64,000 bases of DNA from Marsupella aquatica. Lineage: Eukaryota; Marchantiophyta. Shown here one piece after another: positions 35,801 through 47,324 of this stretch. The position numbers and the translations under genes are program-made. Every line of letters begins with the position of its first letter. Position 1 is the stretch's first letter. The stretch spans positions 15,624,001-15,688,000 of the forward strand of contig OZ316891.1 of assembly GCA_973895155.1 (NCBI GenBank), written 5' to 3'. The notes under the pieces are model-generated. The model saw only the letters and a list, made by a program, of their open reading frames with translations. It did no database searches and was not told the DNA's origin.

Positions 35801-38800
35801 ACCAGAATGTTCTTGGAGATGTATTTTAAGGAATGGAGTAACGCACCTGGCACCATATCCAACTAAGCAAGCAAAATGATGGGTGCTGAAACACTGAGCA
35901 GTCTCAGCGATTATAGAGGCTGACAACCGAAGACCATTTTGAATCAAATGATGGTGCACTGCTCCCACTGCCAGCAATATCGGTATGGCAGGCTTTGTAA
36001 CCTCCTGCGACAACCATCCAAACTTTTTCAAATGCTAAGAGAAAATCTTCCCAACGTCTTTTGAGTTCTCATGATTTTCCTCCTTCCGCAACGTGTTTGG
36101 AAAGACAGCAACTCAGGCTAAACGTTTACACACCAACGATATTAGGCTAATCATACATTTCGAAATCTATTCATGTAAAGCTGTTCCTCTAAACTGAGCT
36201 GAGAATACTGCCGGTAGAATTTCACTAGTAATAACATACAGATGCCCGACAGAAAATGGAGTAAATTGTACCGGCTCATCAGACCGATCACTGAGGATCA
36301 GAAGCTGTGAACCAGCACGAACAGCTTCATCTGCAGCTTCACAAAGACTGCTTAGAGCTTTTTCCAATGAGCCGGCCACACCAGCGCTGATATCAAAAAA
36401 TATAGGCAGAGTTGAAGATTTAAATATAGGATCCCCTTCCAGTAATTCCAGTTCTCCTTCACTGAGTACTGGACTTGATAAAGTCATCTGCAATTGCTCC
36501 ATAACATGGCCTCAGTCAGTAAATAACAAGATTCCTATGTAGAGTACGTGCACAATGCACGTCCAGCAGTAAAACATTATTCAAATGCACGATGGACAAT
36601 CGTTGGGGGCATTAGAGATTGCATCAGCAATACCTGTACTGCATTTGAAGGTCCAGGCTCGAGTATATTTTCACGTTTGCCAATATTAACTTCCAAGGAC
36701 ATCACCAGGCCCTCTCGCAGAGGATCGATTGCTGGATTTGTAACCTGCAGACACAGCCAGTGGACTTTTGTTTACATTCTGCAATTGCCAAAGACCACTT
36801 CTTCGACTGGACAGGACCATCACAGTAAACATGTCATTCTACTCTGTGGAATCAAAAAAAAATCCCGTCACCATTTTGACTTGTTAAAGCAGAAATGTAC
36901 TCACCTGAGCAAAACGTTGCTTGAAATAATCGAACAACAAGTGGCCCTTGCTAGATAGCACAGCCAGCGGAGCATCATCTCCCATACAGAACGTTGGCTC
37001 TTTTCCTTGCGAAGCCATGTTCTCAATAACCATTTGGACATCTTCAGTGGAGTAACCAAATGCCCTGCATAATATACCAAAACACAAATTGGAAAATACG
37101 AACCCACTCAGGTCTATGCATCTACTGTTCGATTTTTGAGAATGATGAGATAGCTGGTAAAGTGCCCACATGAGGAGGAACGACAGAAAGTACAAAATGC
37201 AGCATTCACAAACAGAGGAAACATACTGTTGGAACTTCAGTAAGCTTTCAGAATCTAGGCGTGTAGAACTGACGAAGTTGACAGGTTGTAAAGTACGTCT
37301 TCCATCTTGCAACCATTTTCCATAAGGTTTTGCATTCGCCACACGCTTCTTCACAGTGGTGTTCTCAGAGACCTGCAGTATCGTTCAAAAACATTTTGGG
37401 AAACGTTTCATCATATTTAACAAGCATCCCACAAAAGTGACGTATTGTTGAGATCATTCGAGGACGTTCTTAAGCGTTCAAGAAGAGGTCAAGAATAAGG
37501 AAAACAATTAATGTATCGAAACTGTCGTGTGTACCTCGCCTGTCTCCAGATCCACTGTTATCATCATTCCCGGGCCCAAACGACCCTTCATTGTGACATT
37601 TGGTTCATCGGAGTGAAGTACTCCCACCTGCTTCCACAGTGTAAGGGGCCTAATAAGAAGACTAGAACAGATACCCAAACGTGTTTCCAGAGACTACTCT
37701 CACTTGCTCCCTTCAATTCCAATTCGAGTATCTCTCACTATGTAGAAAAGTTATACTGAGATTTCCATTCATTGTTCAGCTAGATAGAGAGATAACTGTA
37801 TTCAGAAAGGAAAATAGCTACCGCACCTCTGAGGCAACATATAGCATGCCATTGTCTGTGCGCCAATATCGGGCAGGACGAAGGCCATTACGATCAAGAC
37901 AAGCGCCTACAGTTCTCCCATCACTAGACAGAAACGACCAAAGGCCATGAGGATGATGAATGAATGAGGGCGGCGTAGTCATGCGAAAGAGAACAACTAG
38001 GCTATCATGTTCCATACAAATCAACAATGGTCACATCATTTTCCGTCCGATCGTTTCTACACCCACAGTTGAATCCTTCGGAAAGAAGGGCCAGCTTAAA
38101 CTTCATCCAGGTACATATCGACAAGAACAATTTTGTACCTAAAGAGCAATAAAGCCGGTCCATCCCAAGCCTCCATTTGACCCTTATAATAGTCATAAAA
38201 GTCGACAACCTGTTGAGCGACACCCAAGCTTGGAGGTGTGAATAATCACGGTCTACACAAAATGTAGGGCATGCAGGTAGGAAACCTGAGAAGCACTATT
38301 GTCCTCAAAGACATTGTTAACAGATTTAAAAGCTTATAACCAATACATCGTGGAGAAACTCCAGCTTAAGATGCCTAGAAATAAACTAAGTTAATCACCA
38401 GGACATCGTGGAGAAACTCAAAAGCATCTTAAGGTGCCTAGAACAAGCTTGTGACAGCCACAAAATTTGACCGACGATTGAAGACGAAAAAAAGCGTTAC
38501 AAACAATAGGTCAAAACCACTAATCATCAAACGATTCTCATATCAGGTCCCCAAAATTCACCGAAACATCAGCAAAAAACCGGTGCTCCTTCCCAGCGAA
38601 TCAAACACATGTGCAAATATACAAATCATTCATCACCTGCAAGCAACAACACAGTTAAGCAGTAAAAAATGAAAGCAAGTCTCACCTCAGGATACTTGAC
38701 ATTCAAAGTTGGATGGTTCTTGTAAGCTTCTGGAACCAAGACCATCATGGCCTCCTCGGGGGTTCGTCCACTTCTGATCAATAGCTGCCCATATAAAAAA

Positions 38801-41800
38801 TTTCCAGGATCAGAAGATGATTAAAAGTTGACATCCTTCACAAACACTCTGCGTCCTTTTAACTTCGGCCTTCCAAGTACCAAAGCCTAGCAGTAGAACT
38901 TGATGAGGCGGGGTAAATGTACTCTAATTTATTCCATGCAGAGAAATAAAAATCAACTTCGTCAAGTTGCAGCATAGATTCCGACCTCTGCTGCAACATC
39001 GAGATTAGCAGAATCCGATGCTTTTGCACTACCAATAGGTCTGATGTCCTCTTCTCGACCATGCCAAACAGGGCTGTACATGGTAGCTTCTCGAGATCGC
39101 ATCCAGTTTAAATTTCCCTGCAGGAATTTATCACAATTTCAATTACTTACTCTTGATGATAAACAAAAGACAAAAGTATCAGCACATCTTAACAACAGGC
39201 AAAACGGCATCATACATTCCGCATCAATCAAACTATATATATAATTGCACGTAATTGCCAAAGGTCCTGCTAAACAAACCTGCAAAGTGTTGATCTCGCC
39301 ATTATGTCCCAAAAACCTCATGGGTTGTGCTAGCGGCCATCTTGGACTAGTGTTCGTGCTAAAGCGCCGATGATAGATTGCGAACTGAGACTTGTATAGC
39401 TCGTTTTGCAGATCATCATAGAACTCCCCCAGAACTGCTGAGCGCAGCATTCCTTTGTATACAATTGTTTGACTTGACAAGGAACAGAAGTATGTATCCT
39501 CCCCCCACGCCTCAGTCAAGGCTGTCTTCTCAATCAATTTGCGAGTAATGTACAGGTCTCGTTCAATGTCATCAAGAGATTCCTCAGCTGAAATCTTAAC
39601 AAAGACCTGCATAATGCTTGGTAAGGTGATCTTCGCGTAATATCCCACAACTGATTCGTGAACTGGCACTTGTCTCCAGCCCAGTACTTCAAGTTTCTCA
39701 CCAGCAAAGACTTTCTCGATTGCTGCCGTCAGCCAACTGCAGATTGTCAAAGGCAGCTATTTACAGCACGGGCAAGGCAGAGAACACATATACGAGCATC
39801 AAAATTCTTCAGAACACATGCCTCTGCCTCAATAACTAGTTCAAAGTATCGCCACCGTGTGGTATCTTGAACAAATCAAAACCCTCCAAGGCACTGCTTT
39901 GCTTGTCCTGCTCTCGGTTAGGCTTGCAGTCATGTATTATTCTTTCCGTCAAACAAAGAAATAGCTTCGACAGCCCTACCCTGCAATTTCCTACATCATA
40001 TCACACATTGAGAGGGCAGCTCTAAGACCTATACCCAGGTCTGAGATTCTGCAAATTGAGGCTAAACACGTCAGGCTCTCGGATGTCCCAAAATTTTGTC
40101 ATCCTTGGCTCAACTCCGTCCGATGTCAACGCACGAAAGTACATTATTTTATCATTACGTTCATTGAGCTAAGGAACGAATTACCTAATTGTAACTCATT
40201 ACGGCTACTACTTCAACTCGACTGCAAATGTCCCTCGTGCCCGACCAGTGATGAACGAGCTTTTTCACTAGTATTGAATGGTAGTGAAATTACTGTCAAA
40301 CGGACCAAAGAAATGTAGATGCTCGATGACGTAAAGGAAAAACGAGGTCTTGTGGATCAGAAAGACGAACACTAATTCAATGAGCACCTCGACTATGGAG
40401 CACAATAAATTTTTAACTCAATCTGGGTTTGTACCACTGACGGAAAATATTCGACTCAATCATAACGCAGGTAGATTACGCTAGTATCATATTGCTGGTC
40501 AAGTTAGCCAATACGGGGCTCAAGACGTGCTTATGTACAAATAGTATATCAAGATTAAGTTAGCGCAAACTATCGGCACTTCCAAGGCGAGGAATTTTAC
40601 GCGTTATAGAGAAACGCCTTCAAAACTATTCCCTCCCTGCACGAAAGTTTAATTTCCAACACCATTACGGTCTCACGCATCCAACCAGCAATGAAGAGAT
40701 ACTCAGAAGTGGGGCCACTTGAACGCTAACGGTTTGTAAAGTTAGACGTTTGCGGCACTAAACTTAGCCCAATGCGCCGCAATAGAGAGATTCCAGAGTC
40801 TGTGAGCAAATACCATTCGAAACGTGTCGCAATGTCCCTCCAAAAGAAAACTTTGCTACACAAACTAACGATCATTCAACTGTACTTGTATACCCACAAT
40901 TAGTACAGTTTTACGTTACCCCTGTCAAAAGAAGAATCTTTGCGAAGACGTTCAGACTCCCACACCGAGACTCCCAATTCTGTTCAAATTCTTGTATCCA
41001 AGTTTCCCTACAGTGTATCGAAGGATGTCGTTGTGTCCACTTCTGGTCTCCAAAATCGGCCGGCGTGTCTCACCAATCAGAGAGTCAAATCTATTGCCTG
41101 AAAATTGCCCGACATAATCGTGACTGTACTGACTCCGATTTTTGGAGTTAAGCTCAATTTCGTGCTCCTCACGCACACAGAATTGCATGTTCGTGCAAGA
41201 GAACATGATCACAAGCTTGGGGATCAGACTTCAAATCTTCATACATTCAGATTCAGTGACACTTCTTTGCAGATTAATTCAGTTGTACTAGTCTGGTGTG
41301 TTTATCCTACTTCCAAGAATTTCGCTGAGGTTTGAAGCCTGCGCGTAAGACCATAGGGAAAGGAGCAAAGTCTTGCATTCTCTAATTTCTTGCTAGGCGT
41401 TACAAGTGCCAGGTGCGCATGGCTGAAAAAGGGACTTAAGTTCCTTTTCGTGACAAAAGATCGGGTAAACTACGGCCAAACACGAAGTTTAGCCAGTACA
41501 AAATGTTCACCTGCTTTAGCTGCAGATTCCAAAGTTTCGTCCTTGGGAAGAAACACCATCCCCACTGCAGTATTTGGACCACTGATAGGTGGTAGTCCTT
41601 GGTCGGTGAACCACTTGTCAAAGAGCTCCCAGGGGATTTTTGTCATGATTCCTGCACCATCCCCAGAGTCGTCATCTGCACCACAACCTCCTCGATGCTC
41701 CATGCAAGAGAGGGCACTAAGTGCATCCTGGACTACTTCAAACGATGGCTGGTTTCTCAAATTAGCGATGAAACCAACTCCACAAGCATCCCGCTCAGCT

Positions 41801-42501
41801 ATAATGTCTTCCATGTTAACAACCTGCACAGTAAAGTCCACCAAAGATCACAAAGTGACGGGAACAACACATTTTTCCAGACACGCTCGCCCAGTTAGCG
41901 TTCGCCATAATCGCACGAGACGAAAGCCAGAAAACTGGACCCTTCTGCCACAGTTGTGAACCGAAAACTGCCTTAAATCGGGCTAATGCTGATTTAAAAC
42001 TTCTACAATAGAACTGGCTGACGAACATCTATCTTGCAATGCTTGTACGAAGCACTGCATTATTACCTCAGACCATGGGCACAAACCGCAGAAGATCAAT
42101 GATCATAAGATACAAGGCCGAAAACCAATAGATACTTTTCTGCAGCATGCCTATTGGGGATCGGAACTTACATCATACTTGCTTTCGATGTAATTAACTC
42201 CGGAGGTGTGGATATTCAGCGAGGCACAAACTCGCCTCCAAGAATTGGTACGCCCACGCCCCTTCCTGTCCCGAAGGCGATAAAGGATTTGCTTCGACTG
42301 AGATGGCGTCCCAGTCTTAACACTCGAGCGAAACCCTTCAAATGTGGGTACATTTGATCTCTCGCAGGACCCATTGCTATTTCTAAGACTTGCAACTGTA
42401 CGAACTGTAGACGAGGCGAACGAAGAGGAGCCTGGACGACAGTAATAATCTCCTGCGGATCTACCCGACAGCGATGGCACGAGAGGGTTCCTTAACGCCA
42501 T
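26717..42501 (-). CDS. GLU1: Ferredoxin-dependent glutamate synthase, plastid precursor, 33 coding exons
   Basis: Makes two glutamates from glutamine and 2-oxoglutarate using reduced ferredoxin (EC 1.4.7.1) in chloroplasts, with glutamine synthetase. All 33 exons join in phase to 1,638 residues: 42172-42501, 41511-41823, 39280-39722, 38986-39117, 38686-38784, 38139-38209, 37827-37923, 37535-37627, 37227-37372, 36905-37064, 36634-36744, 36272-36487, 35847-36004, 35427-35556, 35081-35139, 34593-34698, 33333-33429, 32997-33112, 32528-32725, 32115-32225, 31628-31867, 31270-31368, 29983-30078, 29663-29860, 29462-29536, 29138-29266, 28840-28938, 28416-28555, 28184-28277, 27833-28071, 27623-27701, 27235-27318, 26717-26875. 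Domains: transit peptide/propeptide to about 123, class II glutaminase about 124-525, central domain about 530-860, FMN synthase domain about 910-1320, C-terminal beta-helix about 1340-1590. Length fits plant Fd-GOGAT. No NAD(P)H-binding extension, so not NADH-GOGAT. Confidence 0.97.
27487..27506. repeat. GLU1: Run of 20 C within Fd-GOGAT intron 31
   Basis: A (C)20 homopolymer, or poly-G on the coding strand, lies inside the intron between exons 31 and 32 (27319-27622). It could form a G-quadruplex in the pre-mRNA. Confidence 0.9.
29663..31867 (-). CDS. GLU1: Fd-GOGAT exons 21-24: FMN site and 3Fe-4S cluster
   Basis: Exons at 31628-31867, 31270-31368, 29983-30078 and 29663-29860 encode the synthase core. 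They carry [16 protein letters not shown] and [52 protein letters not shown], and [12 protein letters not shown]...GADEYGFG. Exon 24 carries [15 protein letters not shown], the C-x5-C-x4-C triad (residues about 1255, 1261 and 1266) that binds the 3Fe-4S cluster in the family. The intron between exons 22 and 23 is 1,191 bp. Confidence 0.95.
39280..39722 (-). CDS. GLU1: Fd-GOGAT exon 3: glutaminase core
   Basis: The longest coding exon contains [47 protein letters not shown] and [12 protein letters not shown], hallmark glutaminase segments of glutamate synthases. The acceptor was placed at the CAG ending at 39723 because it restores frame with exon 2 (KA|AIEKV); the CAG 15 bases upstream would give a stop. 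Confidence 0.93.
41511..41823 (-). CDS. GLU1: Fd-GOGAT exon 2: glutaminase active-site start
   Basis: This exon encodes [13 protein letters not shown], where the Cys (residue about 124) is the predicted N-terminal nucleophile exposed after propeptide removal. [17 protein letters not shown] and [11 protein letters not shown] follow, all typical of the class II amidotransferase domain. The next intron (39723-41510, 1,788 bp) is the longest in the gene. Confidence 0.95.
42172..42501 (-). CDS. GLU1: Fd-GOGAT exon 1: transit peptide
   Basis: The first 110 residues begin [13 protein letters not shown] and are rich in Ser, Arg and Thr with few acidic residues, as expected for a chloroplast transit peptide. 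ATG 42501 is the first in-frame ATG after an upstream in-frame stop near 42526-42528. The exon ends at a GTAAGT donor after SKYD. Confidence 0.9.
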
Positions 42502-43779
42502 GAGGGCGAGCACCCTCACGCTGCTTCACTCGAGTCGAATTCAACTCACAAGTACTGGCCCCTCCTAGCGGCAAAGGAGTTCGAAGAAGACTCAGAAGAG
42601 AAGTAATATATGCGCACTTTCAATTCAGCTCCTGCGAACAATGCAGCTCCTGCAGCACCCGTCTATGCAGCGTCCTCCACTCAATTCTGCCCTCATTTCA
42701 CAGCAAATCGTTCCACAATCTCCAATTCCTTTGCACACCCAAACCACCTGCAAGGCCACTGGCTCAACCGAAGACCCGTTGAGGCTTCGCAGCCGCAAAT
42801 AAGAATCACTTTCGAGCTGGACAGGAGGACGAATGGATGTTCACTCCGGCATTTGGGTGGAGGACGCTGAAGTAGCGTTTCGAGCGAGTGGGACATCAGA
42901 TTGTAGATGAGAAGGACAAAATGAGAGGAGAAAAGTGGTGCTGGAATTTCATTTTTTGAAATAAAAAATTGTCCAAGGGAGGCTGGAAGAATGTAGTGGT
43001 GGGAGGGCAGAGGCAGAGCAAAGGATCAGATGAGGGTGTCTGCCCCGCAATTTCCCTTGCCCTCCTCAGTTTCCTTGGAGACTGCTGACACTTATTATAG
43101 CGGCCCTTTGTCCACACCAGGATATCTCTCATTGGCTCAACTTGCACAACTTGGCCTTTCTGATCATCTTGTCTGCAGCCCAACAGAAAGAGCCGTCGGA
43201 TTCGCGGCGTCCAGGAGGCGTCCGAACCATTGCCTCACAGTGATAGATTCGATTTCTTTTTTGTGTGTGGATAGATTCGATTCCTGGAGTCATGCTGAGC
43301 TTGCGGATATGGGCGCCTCTTCTCTTCGACACACAACGAGCCTCTCTCGTTGGACTTGGACCTCACCCGTCGCCCCTCAAGTCCCCCAACCCCACATGAT
43401 ATCCATGGCTCTACGAATAGGTCCTCATCCGATTAGCCCTCAAAGACCTCATATCTCCTATCATCTTGGAACAGTTCGCACAAGTCAGGTACTCATTCCA
43501 CTAGCCCTCCTATGGTCCAGACCAGAATTGCCCTCATACCTCCTATTTTCTTGGAACAATTGGCTGAAGTGAGAGAGACCAAGGAAAGTATTAGGGAGTG
43601 TCAAAACAAGGTCTTTACACAACAAGTAACAAAGTTAGAGAGACAAGACCATAAAATGCTTGTATGGCCAAGACACAAATGTTATGGGCTACCTACTATA
43701 AATATATGTCTTGTAAGGAGATTAGGGTCAATACACTCAAGATTATGTGGGAGCCTGTTTTCGGCATTGGAATGCATCA
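42502..43779. other. Upstream region of Fd-GOGAT
   Basis: This should contain the promoter and 5' UTR on the minus strand, but no unambiguous TATA box or light-response element was recognised. A plus-strand frame of 180 codons (43030-43572) has no domain and an irregular composition, and is taken as chance. Confidence 0.4.
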
Positions 43780-44336
43780 TTTCACAAAGATTCTCGAGTA
43801 TATACATAGTGAGTGACGTGTGGGGTCCTTCACTTATTCCCTCGCACTCTGGTAAGTTAATGACTACTTGAGATCTGTATGGATTTATTTCCTAGAGAAG
43901 TCTGATGTTTTTTCCATTTTTCAAAAGTGGAACGCCCATTTTGAGAATCAAACTAGAAGCACATTGAAGTGCTTGGATACAAGGGTGGGATTATGATCGG
44001 ACAATGGCGAGTAGTACACTTCAGATATTTTTGGAAGGAACTGTGAAGAACAGGGAATCACTCACCATCTCACCATGATTTACACTCCACAGTAGAAAAG
44101 AGTTGTTGAGCAGCTCAATTGAACATTGTTGGAATGTGAAAGGTGTATATTGAGCCAATTCGGTTTACCATATGCTTTTTAGGTTGAAGTTGTGAACACT
44201 ATAACTTATTTGGTAAAACTTTATCCTTCTAGTGCCATATATGACATGACGCCATTTGAACATATCTCTTGGTGTCGGTGTGTGTGTGCTTGCAGATGGT
44301 TGTGCTTGTGGTTATTTTGTGACGGTTCTCCCAACA
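43780..44336 (+). pseudogene. Deleted copia remnant: integrase fragment fused to an LTR end
   Basis: The plus strand translates in broken frames to a copia integrase. It contains a YI.SDVWGPSLIPSHSGK stretch, DDYLRSVWIYFLEKSDVFS, EEQGITHHLTMIYTPQ and LPYAF.VEVVNTITYLVKLYPSS, close to the integrase of the 1681-8896 element. At about 44270 it jumps to sequence like the 3' end of the solo LTR at 49856-50116, ending CCCAACA at 44336. RT, RNase H and most of the LTR are missing, so this is an internally deleted copy. Confidence 0.8.
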
Positions 44337-44892
44337 CCAGTGCCCCATTACACATTTAGATTCCTTGTTAATTTATTTTATACCTTAGCATTACTTTAGT
44401 CTATCTCCTTGTAAGTGGATGGCCTATGTATCTCACCTGAGACTATATGTTCAGTAAAGTTTTACTTTCAAGGCAAGACCGTCTAATCCCAGGGGCCCAA
44501 ATAATAGGGGGTCTCAAATATCGGGCCAGGTCCTTTTTGGACTGTCATGCTAGGTTTAGGCAGACGCAACCAAAACTTGTGCAACACTCCCTCAAATGGG
44601 CCCGCACAAGCCTATCGGAGGATAGGAATGGTCTCATAACTATTACACCGTGGGCAATCTTTGAAACACCACTTCTCCTTTTGCGCATCACTACTCATGC
44701 ATGACCTTGGCCACATATGAACGCCATAGCTCAAGCTTGCAATGCCTAGTAGGGAACGTCTGTCAGGTTTTGTGGGCTCTACAAATGCCAATTCAGTTGA
44801 GGTCCAAGCTCCACAAATTGATAAGCTGGTGAATTGTGCTAGGGTTCATTGATTTATAGTATAGTCTGAACATAACTCATGTTCTCATAGGG

Positions 44893-45145
44893 AAAGATGG
44901 GAGAGTGGACCTGCCTTTCTCATGCACATAAAATCTCAACTAAAGCATTTTTCCCTACTTACCTATATGGCCAGTGACAGGGTGATTCAACAGCTGAGAT
45001 TGGACAACTCTCTCACAAACAAAGATGGGAGAGTGGACCTGCCTTTCCCATGCACATAAAATCTCAACTATAGCACTTTTGTCTCGTGATCTATATGGGC
45101 TGTGGCAGGGTGACTCAATTAGTTGAGATTGGAAAATTTCTCCAA
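44893..45145. repeat. Tandem duplication, period 128 bp
   Basis: Two copies (44893-45020 and 45021 to about 45145) begin AAAGATGGGAGAGTGGACC and share GCACATAAAATCTCAACTA and a GCAGGGTGA/GACAGGGTGA segment, with scattered differences. Confidence 0.85.
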
Positions 45146-45455
45146 TAGTGATCCAACATTAGATTTCCCCTCAAATAGAACCCCTCCAGTAGAATGCTTT
45201 AACATCAAAGTAGTTTTGTACATATCTTGGTATCGACCAAAGCGCCTGGCTAGATTAGCATCATCCATCTAAGGGAACCTGTAATCAGCCAGCACGGCAG
45301 CCATGGAAGTGAATACAGAGTTTTTGGACTGATACCGGGTACGTGGCCTTGTTCATCAACCTGCCCCAAAGAGAGCATTATAGTTATCCCGAACCTCCAA
45401 GTAGTCAATAATCAAAGCCTAATCTTTGTACATATCATCTTTGTCCTTGATACCT
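45120..45455 (-). pseudogene. Myb/SANT-like pseudogene (Harbinger accessory type?)
   Basis: On the minus strand one frame with several stops reads ALIIDYLEVRDNYNALFG, FTSMAAVLADYRFP, DDANLARRFGRYQDMYKTT and TGGVLFEGK, then LLEKFSNLN. The pattern (IxDYL...DNYxxLFG...MA...RFxRYxxxYK...TG) resembles the Myb/SANT-like DNA-binding proteins that accompany PIF/Harbinger-type transposons. Assignment is by pattern memory only. It lies between the inverted repeats at 44.5 and 45.97 kb, which fits a transposon origin. Confidence 0.45.
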
Positions 45456-45984
45456 GGTTACCTGAACCTATTCCTCGTGCTATGCCTTGGGTCTTTGCCA
45501 TTGCTAGATATGCAGGTGCTGCAACACACAATTTCGCAGTGTTGCTAAGTCCTATAGAGATGTAGCCTAAGTCATGTGTGGTGGGATGAAACCTTGTCCT
45601 CCCATGGCGGATATGGAGCCATGTTCACAGGACAATATCCTCACATCACTCAAACCCTCTGCAAGAATATGTTCCATTGTCAAGTTCAAAGTTTGTAAGA
45701 CATAAACTCCATAAATTTGGCGTGATGGTTTGATGCTCAAATTTGAAGTGAATAGTGTGTTTAGTGCATACAGGAATGGCATGCGGGCTGTTTCAGAAGA
45801 GTAAGAAGTTTGCGTAAAGCCCACAACACTCTGTCGTGGGGCAGAAAAAGACTGAGGTGGGCAAAGATACCCTAATCTGTGAAAGGGGACTGTGGCATAA
45901 GTTACTGACACCGTTGGAATCCCCCCCCCCCAGAACTAAGTCCCGGCCTTATATTTGAGACCCCCTAATAGACGGCGAGTGTGC

Positions 45985-46860
45985 CACAACACCAGGTTGC
46001 TGAGGGAAGTAACTAGTATGTATCATACCAGGAGACGGGATTTCAAAAGGGAACCAAATACACGTGGGAGACAAGGCAAAACCCCTAGAAGACCAAATGG
46101 CCAAAAAGCCCAATAAGGCTCCAAGCATAAGCTAACTAAAAAAGGCTCGAAGCTAAACAAGATGTCTAGCTACTAAGTATAAACAAAGGATCAAACCCCA
46201 CCCACTATCTTCTTCTTGTGACACCATTCCAAAAAATTAAATGGGTGATATAGAAAGCTCTTCTTTGTATTATTATTTTCCTAGCATAACAGTTGTTCAA
46301 AGATTGTTCCTCATCTAATCATCTGCTCAGTGGCCTCACTCCATTAATGTGGAGCAAACCCAAGATCTGTCATAGAGGTTTTTTGTATTTGAGGACCTCA
46401 CCGCTCTTTAGGGAATGTCACTAATTTTAACTCAGTCAGAACATCTGCAAACTTAAGACATAACTTCCTGGGGGGTAGACTTCCAACATTTATAGAGACC
46501 AAGCACGATCTAAAATAGGTATTTTTGATAGAGACTAGATAAATTTTTGAAAGGCGTAAGCAGTAAAAGAAGGTATTTAAAACTAAATTTTAGTAGTGGC
46601 TATGAAGAAAATGGTCCTTGTTGTGGACTATTTTATGGTAAATAATTGATTTATAGATTGAAGTGAAATAAACATAACAATTTAATTAAATGATTAATGC
46701 GTTATTAATGGGGTGAAAAATTAAAAAGATGCTTGAAATTCATTGTTTATAGTTTAATTAAGTAAAAAATAGAAATATTGCCTTTTTGTAATTATCAAAT
46801 TTCAAGACAAATAGTTTTATGATGTGTGTATAAAATACTAATTCAAAATTTTGTTATTTT
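45985..46860. other. Intergenic, becoming AT-rich
   Basis: No gene recognised. From about 46500 the sequence becomes markedly AT-rich and stays so to about 49650, apart from the Helitron-like array. Confidence 0.45.
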
Positions 46861-46864
46861 GTTA

Positions 46865-47320
46865 TTAATGTACTCTATTTAAATAATCCTTGAGTTGTGG
46901 ATAGTAGTCCAATACATTATGAAGTTTTAATTCAGTGTCATTGTATTCTATTTTATTAATTCTTCTAAGTTCTGCTTTTAAGTTGGGATCTCTATTTAGC
47001 AATTTAGTCATGTTTTGAACAGTTGATAATCTCTCAAGTTGATTTCCATGAGTCCAAATTGGATGTAGGAGTGCCCGATCTTTGTCCTTTTTGTGTCGAT
47101 AGCATATCCATGGTAGACTGTGCAGTCCTTGATATTATCTCCTCCTCCAAGGATTCTTAAATCCATAATACATTTCCTTCCTGCAAGGCTCATTCCCTGG
47201 CTGAAAAGTTGTGTTACTGCATGAATTCCAAGCCAACTCATTGTCATTCTAGTTATTGAAATGCTTGAAATACTCATTCCATTTTGCAAATTGTATCTGT
47301 CATCTCCAAGATGGATTTTT
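46865..47320 (-). pseudogene. Unidentified coding fossil in the AT-rich island
   Basis: The minus strand has a 93-codon open frame (47008-47289) with MSISSISITRMTMSWLGIH and ILGGGDNIKDCTVYHGYAID. After a +1 shift near 47030 it continues with QLERLSTVQNMTKLLNRDP and HNVLDYYPQLKDYLNRVH to a stop at 46865. The second part looks like a genuine protein C terminus. The family is not recognised. It lies on the same strand as, and downstream of, the helicase fossil at 48.7-49.4 kb, so both may come from one large element. Confidence 0.4.
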
Positions 47321-47324
47321 TTGG

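Larger units (their letters stand above)
44483..45980. mobile_element. Possible 1.5-kb DNA transposon remnant with inverted repeats
   Basis: ATAGGGGGTCTCAAATAT (about 44504-44521) is found inverted as ATATTTGAGACCCCCTA at about 45951-45967. Outside it, CCGTCT on the left matches the reverse complement of AGACGG on the right, with a short insertion on the left. Between the arms are a tandem duplication and a decayed coding segment. No target duplication was established, so this is tentative. Confidence 0.4.

Noticed and set aside
26717-42501. NADH-dependent glutamate synthase instead of Fd-GOGAT
   Set aside because: The protein ends shortly after the C-terminal beta-helix; there is no fused FAD/NAD(P)-binding region and the N terminus is a chloroplast-type transit peptide.
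26717-42501. Plastid- or bacterium-derived contamination for the glutamate synthase
   Set aside because: Thirty-two GT-AG introns and a transit peptide show a nuclear plant gene.
43030-43572. 180-codon plus-strand frame upstream of Fd-GOGAT
   Set aside because: No domain and an irregular composition, and it would overlap the likely Fd-GOGAT promoter.
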